This document shows, one piece after another, positions 48,767-61,637 of a stretch of 64,000 nt of DNA. Positions within the stretch are counted from its first letter, which is position 1. Each line of letters begins with the position of its first letter. The notes beneath the pieces are model-generated. The model was not told the origin of the DNA, did no database searches, and saw only the letters and a list, made by a program, of their open reading frames with translations. This stretch comes from Pezizomycotina sp. ARF18 (taxonomy: Eukaryota > Ascomycota). The translations under genes and the position numbers were made by a program. The stretch lies in NCBI GenBank assembly GCA_002224055.1, contig AZLU01000058.1, positions 1 through 64,000 on the forward strand, in the 5' to 3' direction.

Positions 48767-51700
48767 GTTTATTAAGAGAGCTTATGAATGTGTAGATAGA
48801 TACTGGCGTATGTAGAATCTCAAGCTCAATTGAGTTGAATTGCAGTATCCAGAGTCAATACCAGGAGGAGTTGGAGACGCTTTATATAGACTTTGGAGCT
48901 CAATTCCATGATAATAGCTACTAGCTTGCTTCTATCAGAGGTGGCCCCACGACATTTCATTCATCACTGCGAGAAAGACCAGAAATTGAAATGATCCAGG
49001 GGACCATCATGATACAACGTGCCACCTAATCGCTATCGATATGAGCATGCCGGTTCTGCTGGCAAAAGACATCAGCAGCAGCTCAGAAAGCAATTCAAGA
49101 AAATCGCGCTAGTATCGATTCAACTATACTACACGTTTTACATTGAGCTAGGCCAAAGTTAGAGAGAGAGAGTATCAGAGAACGCCCAAGGGCTGTAAAT
49201 GTCACCTGAGAATGAATCTTTCTCTTTCCAGGGAAATCATAGAACGTCACCGAACAATAAATTCAATGGGCACACTACTAGCCTCGTTTGCGGTATAGAT
49301 ATATTTAGTTTGACGTAGGTCGCAGACCATTATACCATACTACAATAAATTAATTATGCATGCACTGGCATGCATCCCCCATGTTTACCCTGAAAGAAAC
49401 ATGCAGGGGAATTAACTGAAAGTGTAAAGAATCTAGGTATTTGCAGAGTAACTAGCATACATATACCGTGGCTGCTTGCAGGTACTTCAATACCACGGCG
49501 TCATGATGTATATCCTGGAGCTAGACCGGCCAATAGCTTTTAGAAGCTTCCATCGCCTTGGTACCTGTTGACATATGTAAGGAAGGTTCCAAAATCCTGA
49601 CCCACCCCTCTATACATGTACATGATTCGACTTTTTGGCTTGAGAAGGAAAAAGCACATCTGTGGAGACAGCTTCTACCCTGGGTAACCCTGTAGGGCTC
49701 CGGTGCCGTGGGGTTGCCGGAACAAATCCGTCGCATCGGGACGCGTTCTATGGTCAATCAATTGTTCCTGAATCATAGCTAGACTCGGAGCTCGCCAGGA
49801 AAACTCAGCTGAAATGAAAGAGAGCTTCAATCCCTTGCCAAAATCCTTGTGCTGTATGATTTCAGGGTGAAGCCCCTGATAATTACAAGGCAAGTAGCTC
49901 TAGATGTTCCAGTCTCACCGGCGGCGGTGAAGATTCGTCAATGTCAAAGGAGAATTCTAATCTTGCAGCTATCTGCGCAACCAAAAAAAAAAAAAGCTCC
50001 GTCACTTCTTTGCTTCTTTTTGTTAGTCCCATCGAGTCGGATTCGACTAGTATCGTTTAAGGATTGCCAAGTAAATGTGGATACGCTTGGGTTCATAATT
50101 TCTTTTTTCGTCCGACCGCCACGGGAGATCCTTGCTGAGTTGGCGATAAGGATCGCCGACGGATTCTAAAGAGAAGACCTAAACTACCATTAGGTTCTCT
50201 AGCTATTTAGTTAGGCTCGAACTCCTTCTTCTGCCTACTTTTTTAGCGTTTTGCAATGGGTACTTGGAGGTACAAAGGCTTCGAAGGAGAAAATGCGAAA
50301 AAGGTCATCTATCCTCAGGTTATCGGCCAGTTTCTGATGCCGGGCAAACAATGCTCCTCGGGGGTTAGCCAGTTCAAAAATCATGGAGAAAATTCAATTG
50401 CTTGCTAATGAGCTATCGTGAGCTAAAACTGCGGGCAAGAGCGGTTTCTTCAAACGCAATGTGAGTTGGTAGACAATGCAAGTGAGATCATAAAGCATTA
50501 ATTTCGAAGATATATATAGTTTAGTTAACTATAGCACTATATCTGCCTCAATGCGAAGAATGACTGCAAGTAAGTACATGTATGTACGGTTTATAACGGT
50601 GAATACATCAACACTCAAAGAGTTTATTCGGCCCCTGCAGGTGCTTGTTCTCCACCAGGCGCTGCTCGATTATACCACTGCTATTACATCAGTTCAGGTA
50701 CCCTCAGGGCCTTAGCGAATACGTGATTTATCCAATGATACTTTGTTCCACAAATTCTTTCGCTGCGACTATGCTTGACTAACCAAGCATGGAAAACCTG
50801 ATAAGGTTCTTTAGAGGTACAGTGCGCGGGTACCAGAATGTCCCACCTTGTCGATGTAGCAGGTACTTGACGATGGCAGTTGAAACTCTATGCCGAATGC
50901 TCTCAAAAGCCACGAAAGAGCCGCGATTTTTCAGGCCCGGGGAGTGGTACTTCGTGGGAATTGGTACCCGGCTGCGGGAAGAAGTAATGGGATGAAGTGG
51001 TCATTGGTACTTTTTACGGTCTAATTTCGGCGTTCTTTCCCACCTTAAGCAAGGGAGATGCTAAGGACAATTCAGTACTTGCAAAATGACTTGGCTACCG
51101 CTCGGGAAGTACTATATTCTAGGAATGACAACTTATGCCATCACGCCGAGCTAAGGGCCTCTGGCGACAACAGAAACCTCCAACCTTGACTTGAATTGAA
51201 AGAAGAGGGTGTTTGACGACACCCGTGCCTGAAGCCACGTTTCCTGGATCTTCATCCTTGAAGCCAGCGCCAGCACTTCTCAGACGGACTTAACGCCAGC
51301 TCAGTACACATAAAGGGCCGGGGTCTAGACTTAATCATTATATTGACAAAAAAACACCGGAAGATCGGTGTTTTGGACAGCAAACCCCTCGATTCCCTCA
51401 CGTAGCGGGACCCACAGTGATTGAAATTCGTCATGCGCAGCTCGAGAGACTTCTACGTAGGTGTTGTCTATTCTTAGTTCAACAATGGGCGTGAGCTGGC
51501 GATGTTGCCAACGGAGTACTCCTGTCGCAGCGGTTCCATTTTTCTTTCCGGCCGCCAGAGAATGTTATCCATGGCATCAATTTTACACGTCAGTCCTTAA
51601 AGTCAGACAGCATCGTAGACGTGCTTGAGGGTTCCATGACATGGACACGAACGGTATTGTTCAGACCCTGATCCTAGAGCTTGATGATGTGTTCGAGGAG

Positions 51701-53212
51701 CCAGCGCGGTATGCATTGATGAGGTGGGAATATCACGGAGGCCATATATGATCTGGAAAGTTCTGCCATGTAAGAAGGATCACGGCCACGTTGTTCTTCT
51801 GATTTGGGACACGACGATATGAATGCTACAAGGTGGTACTTCATGGTCGAAATGTCGAAGTAACGGGAATTACGACAAAGGGCTTTCCATTTCGTAAGAC
51901 ACGAATGAGTTGTTCAATTGAGACGACACTGGAAATCTTTGAATTCCTCGGGGAACGCAGACTCAAACCCGTCAACTCTGATATCACGGCGCCATTTGGC
52001 GGATCGTTTGTTTGCGAATTGCATCAGCAGCGAAATATCTTCAATCACCGATAGTAGCAAAAGCCTCTCAAAAAATCATATTCCTACCGTGTTGAGGAGC
52101 GAAGCTTGGACTGATCGATCATGTTCAAGATTTTGAGGAAAAGGCTTCGAATCTTAAACATCCCACTTTGGTGTAACATGAGACTGAGATTCATGGAACA
52201 CTATCCTTGTCTTATTGACTTACGTTATACGATCTTTAGGGCGTCATAATTGTTCGCCAAAGAATCAGAGACTATAAGGCGGTAGAAGTATTAACTTGAA
52301 GGTCCAATTTATACTATCAAGCAATGGTTGACAGAACAATGGGTAGTCTCCGCTGAGTGCGATGACGATAGATTGGTAACCTTCTTCCTAAAAGAAGACC
52401 CTTGAATCATTCCGATGTCAAAATCTATCACGCCTTCCTTTCGTAGAACTACATGATCGAGAAAGAAGTGATCAGTTCGTACACCCTTGCGCAGACTTGA
52501 AACAATAGATTTTCAACAATTCCTTCGTTATTCATCATACGGAAAGCTTCTCCTTATCATGGAACCAAAATCAAACGGCCGTTACGACTTTCTAGAATAC
52601 CATTTTATATGTTCGTCAGGCACGTGAACGCCGAGTCATTGCACATGACGTCCATTTCCGTCAACGGTCGCTCATACCACAAAATTGATCCAGACTGAAG
52701 ATTCAGATGAAACGAGTTCACATTAAGCAGGATTGGGATTCTATTGGAGGATTAGCTCCCCAACGGTGAAGCAAGCCTATCGCTTACTTTGCCAATCAAC
52801 TAAAGCTGCAGGGCTGCAAGGTTAATAATTTTGGAGCATTCTGATTCGATCGTTCACACATCACGTTCACCCTTTTTCCGATCTTAATTTGTGCTATGAG
52901 AAAGCTCAATACCACCTGCATTATATGAGGGGCTGAAGTTTACCATTGCGATTCGTTCTAGAAATTTACTTCAAGTAGCAGAATTAGAAACTGAACCTGC
53001 AGCCTTGAACAAATCCTTTTTCCCATTGGTGACCCGTCGTGGCAAGAAGTCCTCTGAACTTTGGTGAAGATGCGCCACTATGGAGGGGAAACATGATGTG
53101 GCTCTTTTCATAACCAAGTTCACGTGAAGTGGTACGATCGGTTCCCTTAGATGAGCAATTCTTCTAGGTCGATTTTTCGGCTCACTTAAACAACGCCATA
53201 TAAAAACACGTT
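48767..53212. other. Long stretch without a supportable gene
   Basis: About 4.4 kb. Short frames occur on both strands. Between 51180 and 53200 the minus strand has scattered leucine-rich text but no conserved motif I can defend; it may be a very decayed F-box/LRR gene continuing from 53566. A poly-A run lies near 49983-49995. Confidence 0.4.
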
Positions 53213-53566
53213 TTAGTCACGTGTACGAAGCCACAAGTCGGCCGAAATAGCAGCTACTCGTGGTGGATCTCCCGGATCTGAGAATATCAAATGCATCGTG
53301 CGCGCGGACAAGCAAAGCGCCTGGGGGTTGCTCTTATACAATGTGACCATGATGAGTTCCCTCAAACGTGCAAGTTTAGCGAGAAGCTTCTTGAATTTAC
53401 AGTTCCTGAATGTATATGTTCTCCTTTTTTGTCCAAGACTATTGCGTAGGATGGCTCTGATTCTGGACGTACTCTGTTTCCTGTCATTGAATACCACTAG
53501 CGGATCTCCCATTCTCCGCCTGCCAAAAGCCAGCTTGAGCGGGCCAACAATGAAGTCAGTAAACAT
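53213..53566 (-). pseudogene. Possible remnant of an F-box/LRR-type gene
   Basis: A 117-residue frame reads SLGQKRRTYTFRNCKFKKLL, then LAKLARLRELIMVTLYKSNP and LCLSARTMHLIFSDPGDPP. The spacing of Leu residues resembles the repeat part of fungal F-box proteins. No F-box is visible next to it and downstream sequence is unreadable as protein. Weak. Confidence 0.25.
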
Positions 53567-53847
53567 GGAGCTTTCTAATTTCTCATGAAGATAAGCAAGA
53601 CAATCAATCCATGAACTATATTGGAAACTGTAGGATCTAGCCTCATCTCCGGGTTGAACTGGACACTCTCGCCGAGTAATTTCCCCGTTTTGGCAAGCCC
53701 AGGTAAGTGGAAATAGTATCTTTTTTTCTTTCTTGGTTCGGCATCATATAGCTCCCAGTGTCTTGAGGATCTTTAGCTAGTCTGTTGGTACATTGGCAAG
53801 AAGTTCTTATTACTAGATTAAATAAAACACTGTCTAGCTCAGCCTTA

Positions 53848-55655
53848 CTACATAATTATGAGACTCGTCCTTCGTACTGTTTTTCCGTTTACCATCCTTA
53901 CTTCCTCGTTTCCCCACTCCATGACCTCGTCAAACATCAGACTCCATCCTGTGAAGCTCTGTTTCCACAACAGATGAGTCCTTGTACGATAAAGTCGACC
54001 TAGTAACCTTGGAAATAGGCGTTTTATCCCCTCTTCACTGCGCGAGGATGTAGTAGTGAAAAAGCTTGCGAGGGAATACAATCTGCCACGACCACCGCGT
54101 GAGCCCTTAGGAGTGAACGAATGGTCATGAAGATTCTCTTTGCTTGCGTCCGTACCACTATCTTTGGGGCTAATATCAACGGTAACAGTAACGGCGCCCA
54201 AGGACTCAGGATTGTGAGACTTCTTCTTGGGACGTATGGAGCGTATAATCTTGCTAGCAAGATTGGAAAGTCCACCTGAGCTCTTCTCGACGAGGAGATG
54301 TCTGATAGCGGGGAGGCATGAAATTACAATAGCAAGATCGATTTCGAGCCTGGCAAAAGGATATCATGTTAAACTACGCTTCGTGTATTTATGAAGAATA
54401 AGGAAGGATAAAAGCGGAACTTACACTCCCCAATAATCGACTGGGATCAACGCATATGTGTTGTCGACTTTCGTGAACGCATAGTTGAAGTAGATCACGC
54501 GCATGACGTTCGCGACACAAACACTGGTTTGAAAAACAGCTGCTTGTTAGTTCGCACGAAACGTTGAAAAAGAGTATGCTAATTGGAAGGAATAACTCAC
54601 AGTCCACCAGCGGCGAACATATTGATAACGTATATCTTTTCCTTCTTGTTACGAAGGCTCAGCTTGGAAATTTTCCAAATAGGCAGAAGTCTGGATTTGA
54701 ATTGTTAGCCACAGTTGGGCAATTTTGCATTCCCGCGTCCCGCAAATTTTAACTCACAGTAAATAATATCCGACGCAATCGTGAAGGCTCCCCAGACGGG
54801 ATAAATAGCCTCCCGGTTGATACATTTGAATTCCGGGTCAAGCAAGTGGTTCCAGTAATCCACCTTCTCACACTGGAAAAAGAAGAGTAGGATTCCAGAG
54901 ATGGAGATGGCCACGATTGATACCATGATGGCTATAATAGAGCGGCGGTACCAAGCATCCGGGATCAGTCTATAATAGAAGACCGCGAAGGAGAATTTGA
55001 CCGGGACCAACGTCACCGCGAAAGTAACTTCCGCGACCAACAGCCACTAAGAAATGAAACGTCAGTGCCTTGTTTCGGCGATGCAATGGTGGTGATGTTA
55101 CTTGAAAGGAGAATGGAACTTACAAAGAGCCATTCTTTCATGTCGTTGAAGGTCATATCCCAGAGGTGTCGGCAGACCCACTTTGTGGAGAAGATGAACA
55201 TAGTAGTCATGCCGATCGACAAAACTAGATCACCAAACCAGTTAATCTTAGCTATTAAAGGAAGAAATTGTAGTATAGAAATCGTCTTGCGGGTAAGGGA
55301 ACCTCACTTCCCCCGCAGCAGACCAGTAGTCCTCCGGCCAGAGCCTTTTCGTTACTGTCTGGCGAGAATATATGCGAAGAGCCACCGAAAGGACCGCGAT
55401 GACTCCGAAAAGAGTGCAAACCACGATCACTTTTGGGAATTCGTTGACATGCTCGACTGTTTGGAGATGCGCATCCAAGGCTTCCAGATGCTCCCTCAGG
55501 TTCATTTTGAGCGCGATAGAGAGGTTTGCCACGAGCTCGGGCATCTGGACCACCTTGTGCACCGCTTCCCACATAGGATCATTGGGGAATGTGAGGGCGT
55601 CAATCTCGACACCGAGCTTCAAAAGCTGGTCGATTTGACTCCGAGTTAAACTCAT
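53848..55655 (-). CDS. PTH11/rhodopsin-like integral membrane protein 4 (best preserved)
   Basis: Six exons: 55308-55655, 55124-55246, 54758-55046, 54601-54690, 54425-54523 and 53848-54351. All five introns have GT/AG ends and are 61-77 bp. Exon 1 starts MSLTRSQIDQLLKLG and adds an N-terminal helical segment of about 85 residues before helix 1 (VCTLFGVIAVLSVALRIYSR) and WPEDYW. Then follow INWFGDLVLSIGMTTMFIFS, WLLVAEVTFAVTLVPVKFSF (helix 3), FYYRLIPD, ISGILLFFFQCEKVDYWN, PVWGAFTIASDIIY, LPIWKISKLSLRNKKEKIY, NAYFTKV-like text with DNTYALIPVDYWG, and LEIDLAIVISCLPAIRHL. A cytosolic tail of about 140 residues closes it. The only irregularity is the phase across the 54691-54757 intron, off by one base with these splice sites. 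It is likely functional. Confidence 0.85.
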
Positions 55656-56714
55656 TTTGTCTGAAGGATAGAAAACTACTGGAGAGATAGCATTAATTTA
55701 AGCTGATGGGAGGAGCTGAATGAATATGGCAAGGATCGAAGGTTCTTACAAGGCAAGATCATCACTAACTTGGGGCAGGGGCAGGGGAGCACAGCTTAGC
55801 TTTTATAATACCCCTACCAGTACGGTGATTGTCACCCCAGAGCCATGGTCAGCCCATGACGTTCCTGAAGTGATATGAGCTTTTTCTCCGCAGGCTAACA
55901 AACTTCGCCGGAGCGTTTTAATGGTACCGAGCTAAATTTGCGGAGAAACATGCCGACGTCTCAAAGCCTGGAGAATAGCCTAACTTTCCACGTTTGGAGT
56001 CTGAATCGAGAGCAGCAGACATTTAGAGCACTATTTAGTCTTCCCCATCGACGTAAACGGAGAATTCAAGGAGAATCAATGACCTCCACAAGCTATTGTT
56101 CCTCAGCTATGCGTTCATTTCCTCGATTGTCATTGATTGTTACGTGCAGCCAAATCCGGAACAGGGGACGCCACTGGCCCACAGTGGCGTTCACTTGGCC
56201 CTATTGCACAGCCCTCGTTTGTGTCTATCGAACAGGCATCTAACAGCGCAGTGGGAGGTGGAAAAGGTTTGTATGACGCTCTAGCGACAGAAGCCATCTG
56301 CCAGGGAAATATGGTCTAAGCTTTGAAGGGGAGTTGATTCGAAGAATTCTATAGCTGCCGAGATTTTAAGACTCCACCTAAGGTCGAAGTCACCGGGGAT
56401 CGCCGGAATGTTATATAGATGACCCGTATTAATTCTCGATGGAAACTGTAAACATTTCTCTAGCCTGGTTACATACAAATTAAGGGAGATAATTGGTTCA
56501 ACTCGATCGAGTACCTCATTTGCATATTAGGATACTCCTTTAGCTTCTTCGAAAGCCCTTCCGCCAAGTGAATACACATCAACGTGATTTAGTCCCAGGT
56601 GTCCCAATCAAAGCCGTCTCTCTTTAAGAGATTTTGCTCTTCTTTCCCCGTACTGCCCCTTGCCCCATCTCCTTATGCCACATGGACCTTCCACTGCTGG
56701 AGCATATATTGGCT
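55656..56714. other. Intergenic, no gene seen
   Basis: Upstream region of receptor 4. Short frames at 55938-56319 plus are unrecognised. Confidence 0.5.
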
Positions 56715-58230
56715 TCATAAAGCATTTCTCAAACTTAACCTTGGGTACTTCGCGTACGGAGTATCATACTTCTTATCCCGGGCATCCTTGAGGCTTTTCA
56801 CAGCTCCGTCGGTGTGTGTATGATTCCAAGGCTTCGTACACTCCTCCTGCTTGCATGTTTTCTGCTCAAGAAGGACGGTGTCCAGACGGTTCAGAAGCTG
56901 CGAAATAGGGCGACCGAGAATTTGTTTGGAATCATTGTCGTCGGTCTTGCCCAGGGGGTCGGGATATAGATTGTTCATCTGATGGGCGTCATGCTATATC
57001 CGATTCAGTTAGCAACAGTCTTGATATCGTAGCACTGAGCACTCGAGTCCTGGATACATACCGTCATATCGTAAGGCTCATGCGAACTTCGATTGCACCA
57101 GACGGAGTAGAAGAGGTCATAGCCTTCCCCTTGGATTCTCAGAGCCTTGTATGTTTGCGTGGCGTTGATTACTATATGAATACAGTGTAAGTAATTACAG
57201 GCTTCGCTTTGCTACAAAATATCGATTTGAAACTCACCAGGATGTAGAACCCTTCCTGGGAATAGTCTCCCACATTTCGACGTTGACATGCTCACCGCGG
57301 GCCCTCCTCTCCTCATCAATGTCGTCTTGGCTCGCAGGGGGGAGATCTATTAGCTGACCGTCGAATTTGTGTTTATCTGCTTCGGGCTTGATTCCTGCCA
57401 TGTTCACAATTATGAATGCAAGATCCACGTGCGCGTCACCATGTCCGCTTTCTTGCCCTTGGCGATCCTAGGACCGTGTATGATAAAAGGGACATTGATA
57501 TCCTCCTCGAACGCGCATTTCTTTCCGGGAGCCATGCGGTGATGGCCGATATGATATCTGTTGTCGGAGCTGTAGATGATGTAGGTGTTGTTGAGGACTT
57601 TCTCGTCCTCGAGTTTCTTCACAACCCGTTCTACCATTTCATCGACTGACTGAACTGCTTCAATCGGCTTCTGGTAAAACGTATCCAGCTATTTTAGGTG
57701 CTTCTTGTCGGTGATCCGATCGAGATCGTAAATGTGGTTCACTCCGGATCGCTGAAAGACGACTAGTTAGTTTTGTCCCTTTGTACCTCTTGTAAGTAGC
57801 TGTAGCCCTTGCAGCGAATCACTACTGTTGCAGGGTTAAAGTTTGGCGCAGGTGGAACAATCAGATTAGAAAACTTTCCGTCGTACTCTTTCTTTGGAAT
57901 GGGTCCACCGACTCGTGGGTGAACAATTGAGGTATGAGGAGCACTTGGCCCAGCTACGATGAAGAACGGCTTTTTAGCTTTCACAGCGTCATCGATATAC
58001 CCAACAGCATGGCCTGTTATGATATCAGTGCTATAGCCCTTGACCTCTTGTGGTCGTGATGCTGATCGCCCTTGCTATGCTGGAATTTTGAGTTATAATA
58101 TGTGTATGTGGAATATGTGTATGTAGTTGGTTCGATAAGGAAGTGCTGGTAAATTTCTTTTAGCACATAAAGAGCCGTATAGGGCGTTCTGCAAGGCACT
58201 AGGAGTGATAGTCAAATACTTTATATGAAG
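56715..58230 (-). pseudogene. Arylsulfatase, 5'-truncated
   Basis: Sulfatases hydrolyse aryl sulfate esters using a formylglycine made from the Cys of an N-terminal C-x-P-S-R motif. On the minus strand the C-terminal two thirds of a fungal arylsulfatase can be followed: FLIEPTTYTYSTYTYYNS, TDIITGHAVGYIDDAVKAK, KPFFIVAGPSAPHTSIVHP, FSNLIVPPAPNFNPA, YIIYSSDNRYHIGHHRM, FEEDINVPFIIHGPRI, DLAFIIVNMAGI, FDGQLIDL, MNNLYPDPLG, LLNRLDTVLLEQKTCK and YDTPYAKYPR. In YSSDNRYHIGHHR the family's usual DNG-Y-H-GxHR is recognisable with Arg for Gly. The region that should hold the C-x-P-S-R site (upstream of 58230) has no sulfatase sequence, so the copy lacks its catalytic N-terminus. Two introns (about 57176-57237 and 57000-57060) look canonical; other joins need frame changes. 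Confidence 0.75.
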
Positions 58231-58960
58231 GGGTCGCTTGTCTCGAAGCCTTGAAATGCTTGTTTTATCCGTAAGCAAAGACGGGAATCTTTTTCATCTG
58301 CGATCTCATTTTATACTCTCACAGCCGCTGGCGTCTGGACCACCTTCAACCTATCATTTGACTATACCGTCTCTTTTCAAGGGCTCGTAGTCGTAGAAGA
58401 GAGGAATCTTATGCTTGGAGCGGATGCTTCCAGCGGTATGGTTCACTGTTTAGGGTTGACGGAATGGTTTCAGGGAGTAATCTCGCCTTTTCGGATCAGT
58501 CAAAAGTCTCGTTTTCCTGGGTGGAGACAGGACTGACAAATAGGGTTAAGGGCGAGTATACACGGATCGCCTCTAGTTTCAACGTCCAACCGCAGCGAGC
58601 GGTATCATCAGCCAGCCAGTAAAATCAGGGAATGATGAGCAATTTTGCACCCCTTTTTTCCCACAGCAGAAGCAACAAGATCCTTGATTCAGGGAATATT
58701 ATAATTGTTTGGCATCTGTGATATGGAAGAGTGGGCCCTTTTTTCTTCTTCTCTATCCCCTTATATTCTGGACCTAGATTATTATCCATTCTTCTTGGCG
58801 ATATTTTTTTCTAAAACAGAAAAGCGTATGAACGCAGCACTTTGGCGCCTGCACGTAGTTGTCCTGTATATATTTCGCAGACGATTATCGAGGCGGTATT
58901 GGTCTCTATCATTTAAACGGGTCTCTATGGCTCATACATAAAGCGGAAAGCCTGTTCAAA
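58231..58960. other. Intergenic between divergent genes
   Basis: This would have to contain the missing sulfatase 5' part but does not. No gene seen; pyrimidine-rich tracts occur near 58655 and 58740. Confidence 0.5.
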
Positions 58961-60853
58961 ATGTCGACGCTTCTCAACAACTTCAGCACGCAAAACTCCA
59001 CCACATATAATCCTAATAACCTCGATCGTATCCTACATTATGGAAGACCTATCGTCCTCGGTTGCGGGTATGGACACTTATATCCAATTTTACGTGATCA
59101 CGATGGTTTGTTTTCACTAGGCTCTACCGATCGGGATGCGCCTTGGCTTTCTCGCTGCTGCGCGCCGACAACTACGATTGGGATGTGGACCAGCTTCGCG
59201 TGATATATCGGAACATCGGACAAGCGCTTGATGCGCTGCTAAACCTTCGAACTCTGCAACCTTGGGTATACGTAAGGAGGCGCACGGATGATACCCGCAC
59301 GATTCTCTCGATCGTTCTTTGGAAACTGGCGCCGCAGCAGCCATGATTTTAACCGCCCTTTCTCCGCTTCTAATATCGCTCATACCGATCGCGCCGGGAC
59401 ATTTGGGGAATAGCAGGGAGTGCGTGGGCTGGGCTACGCCGCATTACTCAACGTATCGACCCAATCGGTCGCGTTCCAGATGTTTTCCCGTCGCGCGACG
59501 CTCAGTTTGGCCACGGCCGACGCCAACTATCGCATCAGCAACGATAACCTGAAAACTCACACGATTGGTCTGGCTCCAGGTGAAGATTACAGCATTAGCA
59601 ACAAGTGTCCTCCGTACGCTGATCCGAAGTTTGCGACCCAAACAACCCGTTCTATCTCAATGCCACATTTTGGATCACACCAGGCGAAGCCCGCGTCGGC
59701 GGTATAAACACCGAGGAAATGAGTGTCGGCTTTAAGAACACATGCTATAAGGCACGCCTGTTTACGACGGTAGTCTCGCAAGATGACACCGGCAACGCCA
59801 CGCTGGGGCTCATGTACGGTCGAGATGGCGGCAACGCTTACTCGGATACCGTGACAACGTACAGCCGCCTGTCCAGCACGTATAAGTGGGTAGCGGAAGT
59901 GAGTCCGACGCTTCCGGACTACTATAAGAACATTCCCGACTACTTAAAGACGCCGAAGGGTGCGATGACCTTTCTTGGCAACCTAACAGTACCATAAACC
60001 ACTACGGCGATCTAGTCCTGATGTTCTTCGAAGGTGGGGGTGTCATGAGCTTGCCGAGCAAAGACCCTTTGTTCGAGACGGGGGCAATGAAACGAACGGC
60101 CTGTACTATTCGAAGCAGGTTGCAGTACCTATGGTTTGCAATACCTCCTTTGCCGTTTGTCACTCAGGATCTTGTACAGACGTGGGAGGTGCTGGCGGGT
60201 TTTGGAATTACACTCAGGATACAGAGGTCCAAACATCGCGAAAGGGTTCCTGGAGACGCTTGCTCTGGACAACGCGTATCCGCTGCTCTCTATCGTACCC
60301 GTCGTCCCTTCTAGCGTGAAGGCGCAAGAAACGGTCTACTACGGCGTCCAGTCGTGCAAGGAGTGTACGAGCGCGGGTTTGGAGCTGATGCGCCTCCTTC
60401 TATCGGCGCGGGCGTGGCTTGCCTCGGCTCCTTCACGTGTCGCGCATGGGAATTCATCGTCGACCTATCAAACTTGATCGTACCTAACGGGAGCAACCTG
60501 TCTCAGGTGACGTTGGGCTGCTTTTCTATACATCTTCGCGGCAGGCGGAGATGTGCGCTAACACGCTCCTCGACGACAGTGGAAGATTAGTCATATCCGC
60601 GAACCTTCTCATGGGACTTGCGATCCTGATCCTGGGTCTCTTGCTGATCCTGGTCCTCGGTGCATTCCTCCATAAAAACCTCTGGATTTTCGGTGGGACG
60701 TTCGACCTACGCTGGCGATCCTACGGCTTCCTACAGCTGCATCGCATGCTCGCAGAAGAGACAACAGGGCAACGCTGGAAGGGCGCAGTGGACACGTTCC
60801 CGAAGGACCCGATATCGAACCGAGGACAGGCGCAGGAAAAGTTACACCGCTGA
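58961..60853 (+). CDS. Large fungal membrane protein of unknown function, copy B
   Basis: Unknown function; the plan resembles copy A. It starts MSTLLNNFSTQNSTTYNPNN (ATG 58961). The N-terminal membrane part is poorly readable (AAAMILTALSPLLISLIPIA). A long outer domain follows with Asn-glycosylation sites and Cys residues: LNVSTQSVAFQMFSRR, FKNTCYKARLFTTVVSQDD, LMYGRDGGNAYSDTV, VSPTLPDYYKNIPDYLKTPK and VPMVCNTSFAVCHSGSC. The strong C-terminal helix is LLMGLAILILGLLLILVLGA, then DLRWRSYGFLQLHRMLAEET, a motif kept in many homologues that are equally uncharacterised. Frames change at least five times. It may be a paralogue of copy A, but I see no long shared word, so this is inference from architecture. 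Confidence 0.5.
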
Positions 60854-61637
60854 AAGTTGTCAAGGTTAGTCATCTGGATGGCTACGACGGAGGGAGAGCG
60901 GGCCAGGTTACGCACACGTTAGCGGCGACGACATCGAAGACGGCAAAGGGCGGGTTCAGGCTCCTCACCAGCCCGCACAAGGAAACGAAATTTCACAAGA
61001 CGGCCCAGGGTACTACACCGTCATTCGGCAAATGACCCACTTAGGGGAAGAACTCGGCCAGGCCAATCTGCCGAAACGGAAACACTTTCAATCCTAGTCG
61101 TGGCGGTTATACGAAATGATTCTGAATCATCCGCCAAGTCTAGGTCTTGTAGCACCCTGGACTATAATACATTTCGCAATTCAATAATTGCCGGCAGAAG
61201 TTTCCTCGCCTGCTGAACCTCGGGGCTTGAGAATAAACGGGTCTAAACACACGATTCAAGAAATTGCTTCGCTTTTTGTTTTATATTTGTGTCTATAGCC
61301 AAGATTAAACGTGTCCGTCGATTACCAGGGCAGGACATTTGTATCTATTTTCATTCCAATGTTCCATATCCTCGACTGACGGCGATATATCCATTATGCC
61401 AGATGTCGAATATTCATGATCAGCGCTTGATGGCTAGTCGTAGCATAAGTTTGCGATAAATGCTTATATGATTAACTTTTCATTAGCTATTAACTGCACA
61501 GAAAACATCGTGAGCTTGCTCCATAGGAGACCACAACATCGCTCATGATTGTCCCTTGATGGTCACGGGCACAACTGCATTACAAAGACAGCGATTCGGC
61601 AATAGTAAAGAAAAATAAATATGCCATTCAAATCCCG
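60854..61637. other. Intergenic between convergent genes
   Basis: No gene seen. Short frames only. Confidence 0.5.

Noticed and set aside
11541-58230. A coordinated phosphate/sulfate scavenging cluster (phytase plus arylsulfatase)
   Set aside because: The two genes are 43 kb apart, both broken, with no shared transporter or regulator nearby.
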